Assembly: GCF_014649035.1 (NCBI RefSeq)
Contig: NZ_BMSG01000006.1
Span: forward strand, 62,001-126,000
From: Streptomyces sindenensis
GTDB lineage: Bacteria > Actinomycetota > Actinomycetes > Streptomycetales > Streptomycetaceae
Length of the DNA: 64,000 bases
Direction of reading: 5' to 3'
Positions 16,594 through 24,273 of the stretch are shown piece after piece (the stretch's first letter is position 1; every line of letters begins with the position of its first letter). The notes under the pieces are model-generated. The model saw only the letters and a list, made by a program, of their open reading frames with translations, was not told the DNA's origin and did no database searches. The position numbers and the translations under genes are program-made.

Positions 16594-17544
16594 ATGAGTT
16601 CCGTGTCCGAGGGTCGATTCCGGGGTTCCTCTGTTCCCTTGCTCACGCCACCCCCACGATGCGCCACGTTGCTGACGGATGACGGCGTGCCGGTCGAGGC
16701 GGTGTACGAACCGTGTACGGCGGGCTTCGGAGCCCCGGGCGGCGGGGCCTCCGGGGCCCTCTCCGCGACCTCGGCGACGACTCCCGCGATCGTCGTCGCG
16801 CACGGGTTCACCGGGTCGGCCGACCGTCCCGCCGTACGCCGTGCCGCGCGGGTGTTCGCCCAGCGTGCGGCCGTGATCACGTTCTCGTTCCGGGGGCACG
16901 GGCGGTCCGGCGGGCGGTCCACGGTGGGCGACCGCGAGGTGCTGGACCTGGCGGCGGCGGTGGCCTGGGCGCGGCAGCTCGGGCACACCCGGGTGGTGAC
17001 GGTCGGGTTCTCGATGGGCGGCTCGGTGGTGCTCCGGCACGGCGCTCTGTACGCGGCGGACCCCGTCGCCGAGGGGGCGGAATCCGCGGCCGGGGATACA
17101 CCCGTTCGCGTGCCGGAGCGCGAGGGGCGCACACAGCGCACAGGGGCGCACTCGGATGCGGTGGTCTCCGTCAGCGCGCCCGCCCGTTGGTACTACCGGG
17201 GGACGGCCCCGATGCGCCGGCTGCACTGGGTGGTCACCCGCCCCTCGGGCCGCCTCGTCGGCCGCTACGGATTCCGCACCCGTATCGCCACGGAGGACTG
17301 GGACCCCGTCCCGCTCTCCCCGGTCGCCTCGGTCCCGCTCATCGCCCCGGCCCCGCTGCTGCTCGTCCACGGCGACCGGGACCCGTACTTCCCGCTGGAC
17401 CACCCGAGGATGCTGGCGGAGGCGGCCGGTCCCGGCGGCGCGGAGCTGTGGCTGGAGCGCGGGATGGGGCACGCGGAGGACGCGGCGGACGACGCCCTCC
17501 TGGCCCGCATCGCCGACTGGGCGACGGGCGCACCGCCCGCGTGA
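16594..17544 (+). CDS. Alpha/beta hydrolase
   Basis: This 316-residue serine hydrolase of the alpha/beta fold has oxyanion-loop H-G-F-T-G, nucleophile G-F-S-M-G-G, acid in V-H-G-D-R-D-P-Y-F and His in G-M-G-H-A-E. An insertion rich in Glu/Thr/Gly lies between about 155 and 190, before V-S-V-S-A-P-A-R. A -10-like CAGAAT at 16581-16586 ends 7 nt before the ATG, so the mRNA is probably leaderless. The gene is divergent from glnR and 62 bp ahead of the MoaD-like gene. The substrate is unknown. Confidence 0.85.
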   Translation: MSSVSEGRFRGSSVPLLTPPPRCATLLTDDGVPVEAVYEPCTAGFGAPGGGASGALSATSATTPAIVVAHGFTGSADRPAVRRAARVFAQRAAVITFSFRGHGRSGGRSTVGDREVLDLAAAVAWARQLGHTRVVTVGFSMGGSVVLRHGALYAADPVAEGAESAAGDTPVRVPEREGRTQRTGAHSDAVVSVSAPARWYYRGTAPMRRLHWVVTRPSGRLVGRYGFRTRIATEDWDPVPLSPVASVPLIAPAPLLLVHGDRDPYFPLDHPRMLAEAAGPGGAELWLERGMGHAEDAADDALLARIADWATGAPPA

Positions 17545-17606
17545 CCCATCATGGAGAGCTGACGCACGAGGCGTCCGACGAACCGACCGACCGAAGGAGT
17601 GGCGCC

Positions 17607-17861
17607 ATGGCAGCGGGGACGATCCGCTACTGGGCCGCGGCGAAGGCTGCCGCGGGCACCGCGGAGGAGCCGTACGCGGCGGCGACCCTCGCCGAGGCCC
17701 TCGACGCGGTGCGCGAGAGGCACCCCGGCGAGCTGAGCCAGGTGCTCCGGCGGTGCTCGTTCCTCGTCGACGGGGACCCCGTGGGGACCCGCGAGCATGA
17801 GACCGTACGCCTTGCCGAGGGCGGCACGGTCGAGGTGCTCCCGCCGTTCGCAGGAGGGTGA
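17607..17861 (+). CDS. MoaD/ThiS-family sulfur-carrier protein
   Basis: This 84-residue ubiquitin-fold protein begins T-I-R-Y-W-A-A-A-K-A-A-A-G and ends P-F-A-G-G. The C-terminal Gly-Gly is the site that is adenylated and thiocarboxylated in sulfur carriers such as MoaD (molybdopterin synthesis). The start ATG 17607 has GAAGGAG at 17593-17599. No other molybdopterin genes are in the window; the sulfurtransferase pair lies 3 kb downstream. It could serve molybdopterin or another thio-transfer pathway. Confidence 0.85.
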   Translation: MAAGTIRYWAAAKAAAGTAEEPYAAATLAEALDAVRERHPGELSQVLRRCSFLVDGDPVGTREHETVRLAEGGTVEVLPPFAGG

Positions 17862-17871
17862 ACCGCAGGCC

Positions 17872-19350
17872 ATGAGCAGCAGCGATCAGCAGTACCCGTA
17901 TCCGTACGACCCCGAGCAGCGGCAGCAGCCGCCGCCCGCGCCGCAGTGGCCCGACGGGACGGCCGGGCAGCACGCCGGGCCCAAGGAGCCGGCCGCCTTC
18001 GACCAGGGCGGTACGCAGACGTGGCAGGCACCGACCTGGGACACCCAGTACCAGCCGACGATCCGCCCGGACGGGGACCCGGGGCAGAGCCAGGGGTACG
18101 GGCAGGCGCACGGTTACGGGGAGGGCCCCGGGTACGGCCGGCAGCCGGATCCGTACGCGCAGCAGTCGCAGCCTCACGCGGAGCCGTACGCGCAGCAGCC
18201 GCAGTCTCACGCGGAGCCGTACGGGCAGCAGCCGCAGTCTCACTCGGAGCCGTACGGGCGACAGCAGCCCGCGCCGGATCCGTACGGGACGCCTCAGCCT
18301 CAGCCTTCGTACCCCCAGCAGCACCAGCAGTCCCAGGGGCAGGGACAGCAGCAGCGGCAGGACCAGCGGCACGCGTACCCGCCCTCGGCCGCCGACACCG
18401 CCTACCTGCCGCCCCAGGGAGCCTCGGGCTCCTACCCGCTGCCGCCCGAGGTTCCGGCCACGCCGGCCGCACCCGCCACGCCGGCCGCACCCGCGGCCGT
18501 GTCCGAGCCGGGGACCGCGCCCGCGCCCGCCACCGCGCAGTCGGGCCCCGGCGACACCGGCTACAGCGCGCCCACGACGCTGGGCAACGCCCGTGTCACC
18601 GACGCCCAGCGGGCCCGAGCCGAGGGGCGCTCGCCGATCATCGCGCCGGGGATCCAGCCCGCGGCGCTCACCGCCGCGCTCGGCCTGCTGCTCGCGGGCG
18701 GCGCGGCGATCGGGACGTACGCCCTGCTCGTCGCGGTGGTGCTCCTCCAGGCGGTGACGGCCGCCGGCTGGTTCCGGCTCAACGGCATGTGGCCCGCCCG
18801 CCAGGGCATCGCGCTCGCCTTCGCCGGGGGCCTGGTCGCCGATGTCGCCCTGCTCGTGGCGGGCCGGGAGCACGGTCCGGCCGCGCTGCTGGGCACCCTG
18901 GGCGTCTGGGTGCTGCTCACCGTGGTCCTCCAGCTCCGCAGCCACGCGGGGGCCGACGAGCGGATGTACGGCCTGATGGCCACCGTCGTCTCCGCGGCCC
19001 TCGCGGTGCTCGCGGGCGGGTTCCTCGCGGCGGACCCGGACGCGGTGGTCGTCGGCGGGGCGGCCGTGGCGGCGGCCACGCTCGTCCGCGCCCTCCCGCT
19101 GCCCGGCGCGGCCTCCCTCGTGATGGCGCTGGTCACGGGGGTCGGCGCGGGCCTCGTCCTCGGCAACTCGACCGACCTCGGTCCGCAGGGCACGTTGCTC
19201 GGTCTCGCGGTGGCCGGCTGCGCGCTCATCGGGCTGCGCGTGGCGAGCTACGACTACCCGTCCCGGTTCGTGCACATGACCGCCGGGGTGGCGCTGCCGC
19301 TGACCCTGGCGGCCCCGGCCGTCCACGTGGTCGGCCGCGCCCTCCTCTGA
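17872..19350 (+). CDS. Pro/Gln/Tyr-rich multi-pass membrane protein
   Basis: This membrane protein of 492 residues has unknown function. The first about 235 residues are low-complexity, rich in Gln, Pro, Tyr and Ser, with a repeated element of the type Q-Q-P-Q-S-H-A-E-P-Y-G occurring at least three times. The C-terminal half contains about eight or nine hydrophobic helices with Ala/Leu/Val/Gly composition and short loops. ATG 17872 lies 10 bp after the MoaD-like stop, with AGGAGGG straddling that junction, so the two are probably co-translated. Disordered Pro/Gln-rich cytoplasmic tails are common in Streptomyces membrane proteins. Confidence 0.75.
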   Translation: MSSSDQQYPYPYDPEQRQQPPPAPQWPDGTAGQHAGPKEPAAFDQGGTQTWQAPTWDTQYQPTIRPDGDPGQSQGYGQAHGYGEGPGYGRQPDPYAQQSQPHAEPYAQQPQSHAEPYGQQPQSHSEPYGRQQPAPDPYGTPQPQPSYPQQHQQSQGQGQQQRQDQRHAYPPSAADTAYLPPQGASGSYPLPPEVPATPAAPATPAAPAAVSEPGTAPAPATAQSGPGDTGYSAPTTLGNARVTDAQRARAEGRSPIIAPGIQPAALTAALGLLLAGGAAIGTYALLVAVVLLQAVTAAGWFRLNGMWPARQGIALAFAGGLVADVALLVAGREHGPAALLGTLGVWVLLTVVLQLRSHAGADERMYGLMATVVSAALAVLAGGFLAADPDAVVVGGAAVAAATLVRALPLPGAASLVMALVTGVGAGLVLGNSTDLGPQGTLLGLAVAGCALIGLRVASYDYPSRFVHMTAGVALPLTLAAPAVHVVGRALL

Positions 19351-19440
19351 CCGCCTGCGACCGACCGCCTGCGACCGACCGCCGACGACCGACCGCCGAC
19401 GACCGACCGCCGACGACCGACCGCCTGGGGCTGACCGCCG
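19348..19440. repeat. 14-bp tandem repeats GACCGACCGCCGAC
   Basis: About six copies of a 14-bp unit, with variants GACCGACCGCCTGC and GACCGACCGCCGAC, begin at the stop codon of the membrane-protein gene. Confidence 0.85.
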
Positions 19441-19462
19441 ACATCTGCTTCGTACGGCTGCT

Positions 19463-19494
19463 GACGGCCCCTCGGGAACCACCGGGGGGCCGTC
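19463..19494 (+). terminator. Hairpin terminator after membrane-protein gene
   Basis: GACGGCCCC at 19463-19471 pairs with GGGGCCGTC at 19486-19494 over a 14-nt loop, downstream of the repeat array. Confidence 0.6.
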
Positions 19495-19583
19495 GGTCGT
19501 CGATCATCCAGGGCGTCCACTCCTGCCGCAGTAGGCTCACGGGCGCCAGGGGGACCGATCGGCTCAGGGTGGGGAATCGAGAC

Positions 19584-20273
19584 ATGCGCGCACTGCGAAT
19601 ACTGCTGGTCCTGGTGGTGGTGCTCGGCGGCCTCTTCCTCGCCGTCGACCGCGCGGCCCTCTGGTTCGCCGAGTCCGAGGCCGAGGACCGGGTCACGATC
19701 AGCGGGGGCGGCCCCGCCACGACGGAGATCTCGATCAAGGGCTTCCCCTTCCTCACCCAGCTCGCCGGATCGAAGCTCGACCGGGTCGACGTCAGCCTCA
19801 CCGGAATGAAGACCAGCGCCGCGGGCCGCACGATCCGGGTCAGCGAGGTCCGGGCCCGGCTCCACGACGTGAAGCTCGGCTCCGGCTACCGGACCGCGAC
19901 CGCCACCCGCGCCACCGGCACCGCGCTCGTCAGCTACGAGGACCTCACGGCGGCGGCCAGCGACGGCGTCGTCGTGGAGTACGGCGGCAAGGGCAAGGCG
20001 AAGGTCACCGGCACGGTCGAGGTCCTCGGCCGGCCGATCTCGCGCAGCGTGCTGTCCACCGTGACCCGTGTCGACGGCCACACGATCAAGGTGCGTGCGG
20101 ACGAGGTGCCGGGCGAGGGGATTCCCGGCGTGGAGGAGCTGGTCCGCAAGAAGACCGACTTCGAGGGCGACATCGACGGGCTGCCGAGGGGGCTGGAGCT
20201 CCAGGAGGTCAAGGTGACCGAGAAGGGCCTGGAGATCTCGGTGACCGGCTCGGACGTCTCCCTGACCGGCTGA
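19584..20273 (+). CDS. LmeA-like DUF2993 phospholipid-binding protein
   Basis: This 229-residue protein has an N-terminal hydrophobic helix (about 2-22), acting as signal or anchor, followed by the DUF2993 fold. Markers seen are I-K-G-F-P-F-L-T-Q-L and V-D-V-S-L-T-G, with later repeats of the same beta-strand style ending in S-V-T-G-S-D-V-S-L-T-G. The family includes mycobacterial LmeA, a periplasmic lipid-binding protein needed for mannan elongation. The role here is probably envelope-lipid handling. ATG 19584 is preceded by GGGGAA; a GTG at 19569 is an alternative. Confidence 0.78.
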   Translation: MRALRILLVLVVVLGGLFLAVDRAALWFAESEAEDRVTISGGGPATTEISIKGFPFLTQLAGSKLDRVDVSLTGMKTSAAGRTIRVSEVRARLHDVKLGSGYRTATATRATGTALVSYEDLTAAASDGVVVEYGGKGKAKVTGTVEVLGRPISRSVLSTVTRVDGHTIKVRADEVPGEGIPGVEELVRKKTDFEGDIDGLPRGLELQEVKVTEKGLEISVTGSDVSLTG

Positions 20274-20421
20274 TCCGGCCCTCCGATCCGGATGGTGAGA
20301 CACCCGCGTCCGGTCCGCAGATGCGGGGCAGGCTCAGGGGGACACGGCAGCGGATCCGGGCCGGATCGTCGCTCTTCCGTCTCGCATCACGGATGATCGT
20401 GTCTCACCATGCGACACGACG

Positions 20422-20451
20422 GTGACATCTCCGTCCGTACCTCCCTACGAT
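20422..20451 (+). promoter_or_regulatory. Promoter for leaderless cysteine leader peptide
   Basis: GTGACA at 20422-20427 (-35), an 18-bp spacer and TACGAT at 20446-20451 (-10) place the transcription start at about 20458-20459, on the ATG of the leader peptide. Confidence 0.65.
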
Positions 20452-20458
20452 CGGACGC

Positions 20459-20539
20459 ATGAAGCGACAGGCGGATCTCACGAAGCGGCGGGCAGTAGAC
20501 CTGTGCCGCGTCGCCGCCATGCTCTGTCGCACCTTCTGA
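20459..20539 (+). CDS. Cysteine-containing leader peptide upstream of sulfurtransferase operon
   Basis: This 26-residue ORF contains L-T-K-R-R-A-V-D-L-C-R-V-A-A-M-L-C-R, with Cys 16 and Cys 23. It fits the actinobacterial leader-peptide pattern (DLCR...CR) found before cysteine and sulfur-metabolism genes. In mycobacteria, cysteine-rich leaderless uORFs act as cysteine-responsive attenuators. Here the promoter puts transcription at the ATG, and the leader stops 186 bp before the sulfurtransferase gene, leaving room for an attenuation structure. The function is inferred from position and sequence pattern. Confidence 0.75.
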   Translation: MKRQADLTKRRAVDLCRVAAMLCRTF

Positions 20540-20725
20540 GCGGGACCGCTCGCACCGTCGCAGCCACCCCGCTTCCCCCGGCCCTCCGACCGTCACCCCC
20601 GACCGTCACCAGGGCCGGCCCCGTGCCCCGTACGCGCCGCGTTCCGTGCCTCCGCGCGTACACCCGCACCCAGCAACTCCGCATCTCGCACCACCCCGCC
20701 GCAGACTGCCCCGGAGGAGAACAGC

Positions 20726-21565
20726 ATGAGCCGCAGCGACGTCCTGGTAGACGCCGACTGGGTCGAGGCCCACATCGACGACCCGCAGGTCGCGATCGTC
20801 GAGGTGGACGAGGACACCTCGGCGTACGAGAAGAACCACATCAAGAACGCGATCCGGATCGACTGGACCAAGGACCTCCAGGACCCGGTCCGCCGTGACT
20901 TCGTCGACCAGGCCGGCTTCGAGAAGCTGCTCAGCGAGAAGGGCATCGCCAACGACACGCTGGTCGTCCTCTACGGCGGCAACAACAACTGGTTCGCGTC
21001 GTACGCCTACTGGTACTTCAAGCTGTACGGCCACGAGAACGTCAAGCTCCTCGACGGCGGCCGCAAGAAGTGGGAGCTGGACTCCCGCGACCTGACCGAC
21101 GTCGTCCCGACGCGGCCGGCCACCCGGTACACGGCCAAGCCGCAGGACGAGTCGATCCGCGCCTACCGCGACGACGTCGTCAAGGCCATCGGCAACCAGA
21201 ACCTGGTCGACGTGCGCTCGCCCGACGAGTTCAGCGGCAAGCTGCTCGCCCCGGCCCACCTCCCGCAGGAGCAGTCGCAGCGCCCCGGCCACGTGCCGAG
21301 CGCCCGCAACATCCCGTGGTCGAAGAACGCCAACGACGACGGCACCTTCAAGTCGGACGACGAGCTGAAGGCCCTCTACGAGGCCGAGCAGGTCGACCTG
21401 GCGAAGGACACCATCGCCTACTGCCGCATCGGTGAGCGCTCCGCGCTCACCTGGTTCGTGCTCCACGAGCTGCTCGGCCAGGAGAACGTCAAGAACTACG
21501 ACGGTTCCTGGACCGAGTACGGCTCCCTCGTCGGCGTGCCGATCGAGCTCGGCGCCAACAAGTAA
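20726..21565 (+). CDS. cysA: Thiosulfate sulfurtransferase (rhodanese, two-domain)
   Basis: This 279-residue tandem-rhodanese enzyme transfers sulfane sulfur from thiosulfate to thiol acceptors through a Cys persulfide. The N-terminal rhodanese domain is structural, and the C-terminal one carries Y-C-R-I-G-E-R-S with catalytic Cys 233. V-D-V-R-S-P-D-E-F marks the second domain. It matches the CysA/SseA group of actinobacteria. A GGAG site precedes ATG 20726. The small SseC-like gene follows 38 bp downstream, and the cysteine leader peptide upstream suggests regulation by cysteine supply. Confidence 0.9.
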   Translation: MSRSDVLVDADWVEAHIDDPQVAIVEVDEDTSAYEKNHIKNAIRIDWTKDLQDPVRRDFVDQAGFEKLLSEKGIANDTLVVLYGGNNNWFASYAYWYFKLYGHENVKLLDGGRKKWELDSRDLTDVVPTRPATRYTAKPQDESIRAYRDDVVKAIGNQNLVDVRSPDEFSGKLLAPAHLPQEQSQRPGHVPSARNIPWSKNANDDGTFKSDDELKALYEAEQVDLAKDTIAYCRIGERSALTWFVLHELLGQENVKNYDGSWTEYGSLVGVPIELGANK

Positions 21566-21603
21566 CCCACCGACCAGCACCACGACGACCGAAGGACAGA
21601 ACC

Positions 21604-21891
21604 ATGTGTGGAGCACAGGCCGGTGGCCCCGACGCTTCGACGATCAAGCCCGGTGAGACCACCATCCAGGGCAGCGTGACCCGTGACGGCGAGCCCGTCA
21701 CCGGCTACGTGCGTCTTCTGGACTCGACCGGCGAGTTCACCGCCGAGGTCCCGACCTCCGCGACGGGACAGTTCCGGTTCTACGCCGCCGAAGGCACCTG
21801 GACGCTCCGCGCCCTGGTGCCGGGCGGCAGCGCCGACCGCACGGTCGTCGCGCAGACGGGCGGGCTCTCGGAGGTCGCCATCGCCGTCTGA
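21604..21891 (+). CDS. sseC: SseC-like DUF1416 protein
   Basis: This 95-residue protein almost always follows the thiosulfate sulfurtransferase gene in actinobacteria. It begins M-C-G-A-Q-A-G-G, with Cys at position 2, and folds as a small beta-sandwich of the transthyretin/CNA-B type, judging by G-S-V-T-R-D-G-E-P-V and G-T-W-T-L-R-A-L-V-P-G. Its exact role in sulfur transfer is not known. It is translated from ATG 21604 after a weak purine-rich site and is probably co-transcribed with the upstream gene. Confidence 0.85.
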   Translation: MCGAQAGGPDASTIKPGETTIQGSVTRDGEPVTGYVRLLDSTGEFTAEVPTSATGQFRFYAAEGTWTLRALVPGGSADRTVVAQTGGLSEVAIAV

Positions 21892-21944
21892 TCCTCAGGG
21901 ATCAGGGCACGCCGGGACGCGTTGTTCCCGGCACACCGAACGGC

Positions 21945-22000
21945 CGAAGGGCCGCACCCCAGGGGGTTGGACGCCACCTGACGCGGGGGGCGGCCCTTCG
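21945..22000 (+). terminator. Branched hairpin terminator after sseC
   Basis: CGAAGGGCCGC (21945-21955) pairs with GCGGCCCTTCG (21990-22000). The loop holds a smaller hairpin, ACCCC/GGGGT, starting at 21956. Confidence 0.55.
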
Positions 22001-22084
22001 TGCCGTCCGGTGCTTCGTGCCGTCGAGTGGTTCGTGCTGTCCGTGGTTCGTGCCCTCCGACGGCCGGAGACCTACGCTGGAAGC

Positions 22085-22342
22085 ATGTACGCCCGACGCA
22101 GGAGGAACTACTTCCTGATGATGGGCGGATGCATCGTGCTCTTCGTGTCCGCCTGGGCCGTGGTGCGCCTGTGGTCCATGCCCGTCGCCGTCGGCATGTG
22201 CGTCGTCGCCATGGTCATCCCGCCGATCGCCGCGATGATCGCCAACCGGCGGGGCCCGGAGGACCGTTGGTGGGACGACCCCTCCGGTGACCCGGAGTCC
22301 GACGCGTGGTGGGACGAGCTGGACGGCAAGAAACGCCACTGA
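22085..22342 (+). CDS. DUF3099 small membrane protein
   Basis: This 85-residue protein has two hydrophobic helices (about 9-27 and 32-50) and a Trp/Asp-rich acidic tail containing D-R-W-W-D-D-P and D-A-W-W-D-E-L. This matches DUF3099, a small actinobacterial membrane family of unknown function. TACGCT at 22073-22078 ends 6 nt before the ATG, suggesting a leaderless transcript. The gene is followed by a strong terminator shared with the convergent DsrE-like gene. Confidence 0.8.
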   Translation: MYARRRRNYFLMMGGCIVLFVSAWAVVRLWSMPVAVGMCVVAMVIPPIAAMIANRRGPEDRWWDDPSGDPESDAWWDELDGKKRH

Positions 22343-22349
22343 GACCTGG

Positions 22350-22375
22350 CCTCCCCCCGCCCGGGCGGGGGGAGG
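22350..22375. terminator. Convergent terminator, 13-bp GC stem
   Basis: CCTCCCCCCGCCC (22350-22362) is followed directly by its complement GGGCGGGGGGAGG (22363-22375), between the convergent DUF3099 and DsrE-like genes. Confidence 0.75.
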
Positions 22376-22384
22376 AGCGGGGGA

Positions 22385-22747
22385 TCAGTAGACGAGCGCC
22401 TGCGTGTCGTCCGCCATGGCCTCCTGCACGAAGACCTGCGCACCCGCGATGCGTACGCCCTCCAGCACGTCCTTCTCGGTGATGTCGCGCCGGGCCGCGC
22501 ACTGGGTGCACAGGGTGATCCGGCCGCCCGCCAGGATCGAGTCCAGCAGGTCGGGCAGCGGGGCGGCGTGCGGCAGTTCGAACTCGGCGGCCCGGCCCGG
22601 CAGCGCGAACCACGAGGACTCCCCGGTCAGCCAGAGCGAGACCTCCACCCCGCTGGCGACCCCCACGGCCGCCACGGTGAAGGCCTGCGAACAGCGCTCG
22701 GCGGCCTCGGGCCCGGCGGTCACCTTGATCACGAGCTTCTTCGGCAT
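22385..22747 (-). CDS. DsrE/DsrF-like family protein
   Basis: This 120-residue protein is of the DsrE-like fold, starting M-P-K-K-L-V-I-K-V-T-A-G. It contains L-C-T-Q-C-A-A-R-R, a two-Cys motif that in related proteins can carry sulfur, and V-F-V-Q-E-A near the end. Family members act in sulfur relay or bind small ligands. TACAGT (22760 to 22755) ends 7 nt before ATG 22747 on this strand, suggesting leaderless expression. The frame extends upstream to 22930, but that part is low-complexity and overlaps a hairpin, so it is excluded. Confidence 0.75.
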   Translation of the reverse strand: MPKKLVIKVTAGPEAAERCSQAFTVAAVGVASGVEVSLWLTGESSWFALPGRAAEFELPHAAPLPDLLDSILAGGRITLCTQCAARRDITEKDVLEGVRIAGAQVFVQEAMADDTQALVY

Positions 22748-22868
22748 ATCGCGAACTGTATCCATCCGTGTCCGACGACATCTGACGGCATCCGACGGCA
22801 TCCGCCGGCATCCGTCCGCACCTGCCCGGACGGCAGCCTCCCGCCGGGCCGACACCTGAACGAGAAGA

Positions 22869-22900
22869 CCGGGCCCCCACCCATTAGGCTGGGGGCCCGG
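22869..22900. terminator. GC-rich hairpin containing a -10-like element
   Basis: CCGGGCCCCCA (22869-22879) pairs exactly with TGGGGGCCCGG (22890-22900). The loop and right arm include TAGGCT (22885-22890), so the site could be a terminator or part of the promoter of the small gene at 22943. Confidence 0.5.
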
Positions 22901-22942
22901 CCCTGTCACCGCCGCCCAACCGCCCGTCACGAGGAGCTCCCC

Positions 22943-23044
22943 GTGCTTGAAGCCTTCTTCACCGCCCTGCTGGTCCTGGTCTGCGTGGGCGTCACCGCCT
23001 TCGCCGCGCTCACCGTGAAGAAGCTGTATCAGGGCCAGCGCTGA
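22943..23044 (+). CDS. 33-residue single-pass membrane microprotein
   Basis: GTG 22943 opens a 33-codon frame with a strong GAGGAG ribosome site 6 bp upstream. The product is one hydrophobic helix (A-L-L-V-L-V-C-V-G-V-T-A-F-A-A-L) followed by a basic tail, V-K-K-L-Y-Q-G-Q-R. No family function is known. It ends 61 bp before the nitrobindin-like gene. Good ribosome site, sensible TM topology and codon bias support a real gene. Confidence 0.65.
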   Translation: MLEAFFTALLVLVCVGVTAFAALTVKKLYQGQR

Positions 23045-23105
23045 CCCTCGTCGGCCGTCGGTTCCCGCCCACCGCTCGCACCCTCACAGATCGTCTGAGC
23101 CGCTC

Positions 23106-23678
23106 ATGATCGAGATTCCGTCCGACCTCCACCCGGACCTCGTCCCGCTGGCCTTCCTCCTCGGCAACTGGGCGGGCGCGGGCGTGTCCGACTTCCCCGG
23201 TGCCGAGAAGTGCAACTTCGGCCAGGAAGTCACCTTCAGCCACGACGGCCGGGACTTCCTTGAGTACGTCTCCCACACCTGGGTCCTGGACGGCGAGGGC
23301 AAGCAGGTCCGGCCGCTGGAGACCGAGAGCGGCTACTGGCGCATCGACAAGGACCGCAAGGTCGAGGTCGTCATGTCCCGCGACCAGGGCGTCATCGAGA
23401 TCTGGTACGGCGAGCTGGCCGACCAGAAGCCGCAGATCGACCTGGTCACCGACGCGGTCGCCCGCACGGCGGCCTCCGGCCCGTACAGCGGTGGCAAGCG
23501 GCTCTACGGGTACGTCAACAGCGACCTGATGTGGGTCGGCGAGAAGGCCACCCCCGACGTCGAGCTGCGCCCGTACATGTCGGCGCACCTGAAGAAGGTC
23601 GTCACCCCCGAGGAGGTCGCCGAGATGGCGCGGAACCTCGAGGACATGCCGGACGACGGCATCGCTTTCTTCAAGTAG
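23106..23678 (+). CDS. Nitrobindin/FABP-like heme-binding family protein
   Basis: This 190-residue beta-barrel of the nitrobindin (THAP4-like, formerly DUF1794/FABP-like) family carries the signature G-N-W-A-G-A-G at about 20-26. G-Y-W-R-I and a late L-M-W-V-G-E-K and S-A-H-L-K-K follow; the last His is a candidate heme ligand. Characterised members bind ferric heme and act on NO or peroxynitrite. ATG 23106 starts 61 bp after the microprotein gene. The nur gene follows. Confidence 0.82.
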   Translation: MIEIPSDLHPDLVPLAFLLGNWAGAGVSDFPGAEKCNFGQEVTFSHDGRDFLEYVSHTWVLDGEGKQVRPLETESGYWRIDKDRKVEVVMSRDQGVIEIWYGELADQKPQIDLVTDAVARTAASGPYSGGKRLYGYVNSDLMWVGEKATPDVELRPYMSAHLKKVVTPEEVAEMARNLEDMPDDGIAFFK

Positions 23679-23735
23679 GAACAGCCAGGACCGCGGGACC
23701 GGCCGGGGTTTGACCACACGTCCTAGACTGGGCGT

Positions 23736-24263
23736 GTGGTGACCACCGACTGGAAGACCGATCTTCGGCAGCGCGGCTACCGGCTGACGCCCCAGCGGCA
23801 GCTCGTCCTGGAGGCGGTCGACGCCCTGGAGCACGGCACTCCGGACGACATCCTGTGCGAGGTGCGCAAGACGGCGTCCGGCGTGAACATCTCCACCGTC
23901 TACCGGACCCTGGAGCTCCTCGAAGAGCTCGGGCTGGTCAGCCACACACATCTCGGCCACGGCGCCCCCTCGTACCACCTGGCCGACCGGCACCACCACA
24001 TCCACCTGGTCTGCCGGGACTGCAAGGACGTCATCGAGGCGGACCTGTCCGTCGTCGCGGAGTTCACGGAGAAGCTGCGCGCCGACTTCGGCTTCGACAC
24101 GGACATGAAGCACTTCGCGATCTTCGGCCGCTGCGCGGACTGCACGGCGGCGAGGACGGAGCCCGCGAAGACGGAGGCGGCGGGCAAGGCGCGGGACGCC
24201 GCGAAGACGGAGGCGGCGGGGAAGGCGCAGGACGCCGCGAAGGACGCCTCCGCCAAGTCGTAG
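23736..24263 (+). CDS. nur: Nur, Fur-family nickel-responsive regulator
   Basis: This 175-residue Fur-family repressor matches in recalled sequence the Streptomyces nickel-uptake regulator Nur, which controls nickel transport and the switch between Ni- and Fe-superoxide dismutases. Seen are the winged-helix part with L-T-P-Q-R-Q-L-V-L-E and S-T-V-Y-R-T-L-E, the His-rich H-H-H-I-H-L-V-C-R-D-C metal site and a second C-A-D-C. A C-terminal tail of about 40 residues contains two copies of A-K-T-E-A-A-G-K-A and extends beyond the usual about 145 residues. TAGACT at 23724-23729 lies 6 nt before GTG 23736, so transcription is probably leaderless. Confidence 0.9.
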   Translation: MVTTDWKTDLRQRGYRLTPQRQLVLEAVDALEHGTPDDILCEVRKTASGVNISTVYRTLELLEELGLVSHTHLGHGAPSYHLADRHHHIHLVCRDCKDVIEADLSVVAEFTEKLRADFGFDTDMKHFAIFGRCADCTAARTEPAKTEAAGKARDAAKTEAAGKAQDAAKDASAKS

Positions 24264-24273
24264 GCTGGGCGGC

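Noticed and set aside
16321..19482. Leftward frame of over 1000 codons
   Set aside because: It lies antisense to the hydrolase, MoaD and membrane-protein genes and is Arg/Gly/Pro low complexity.
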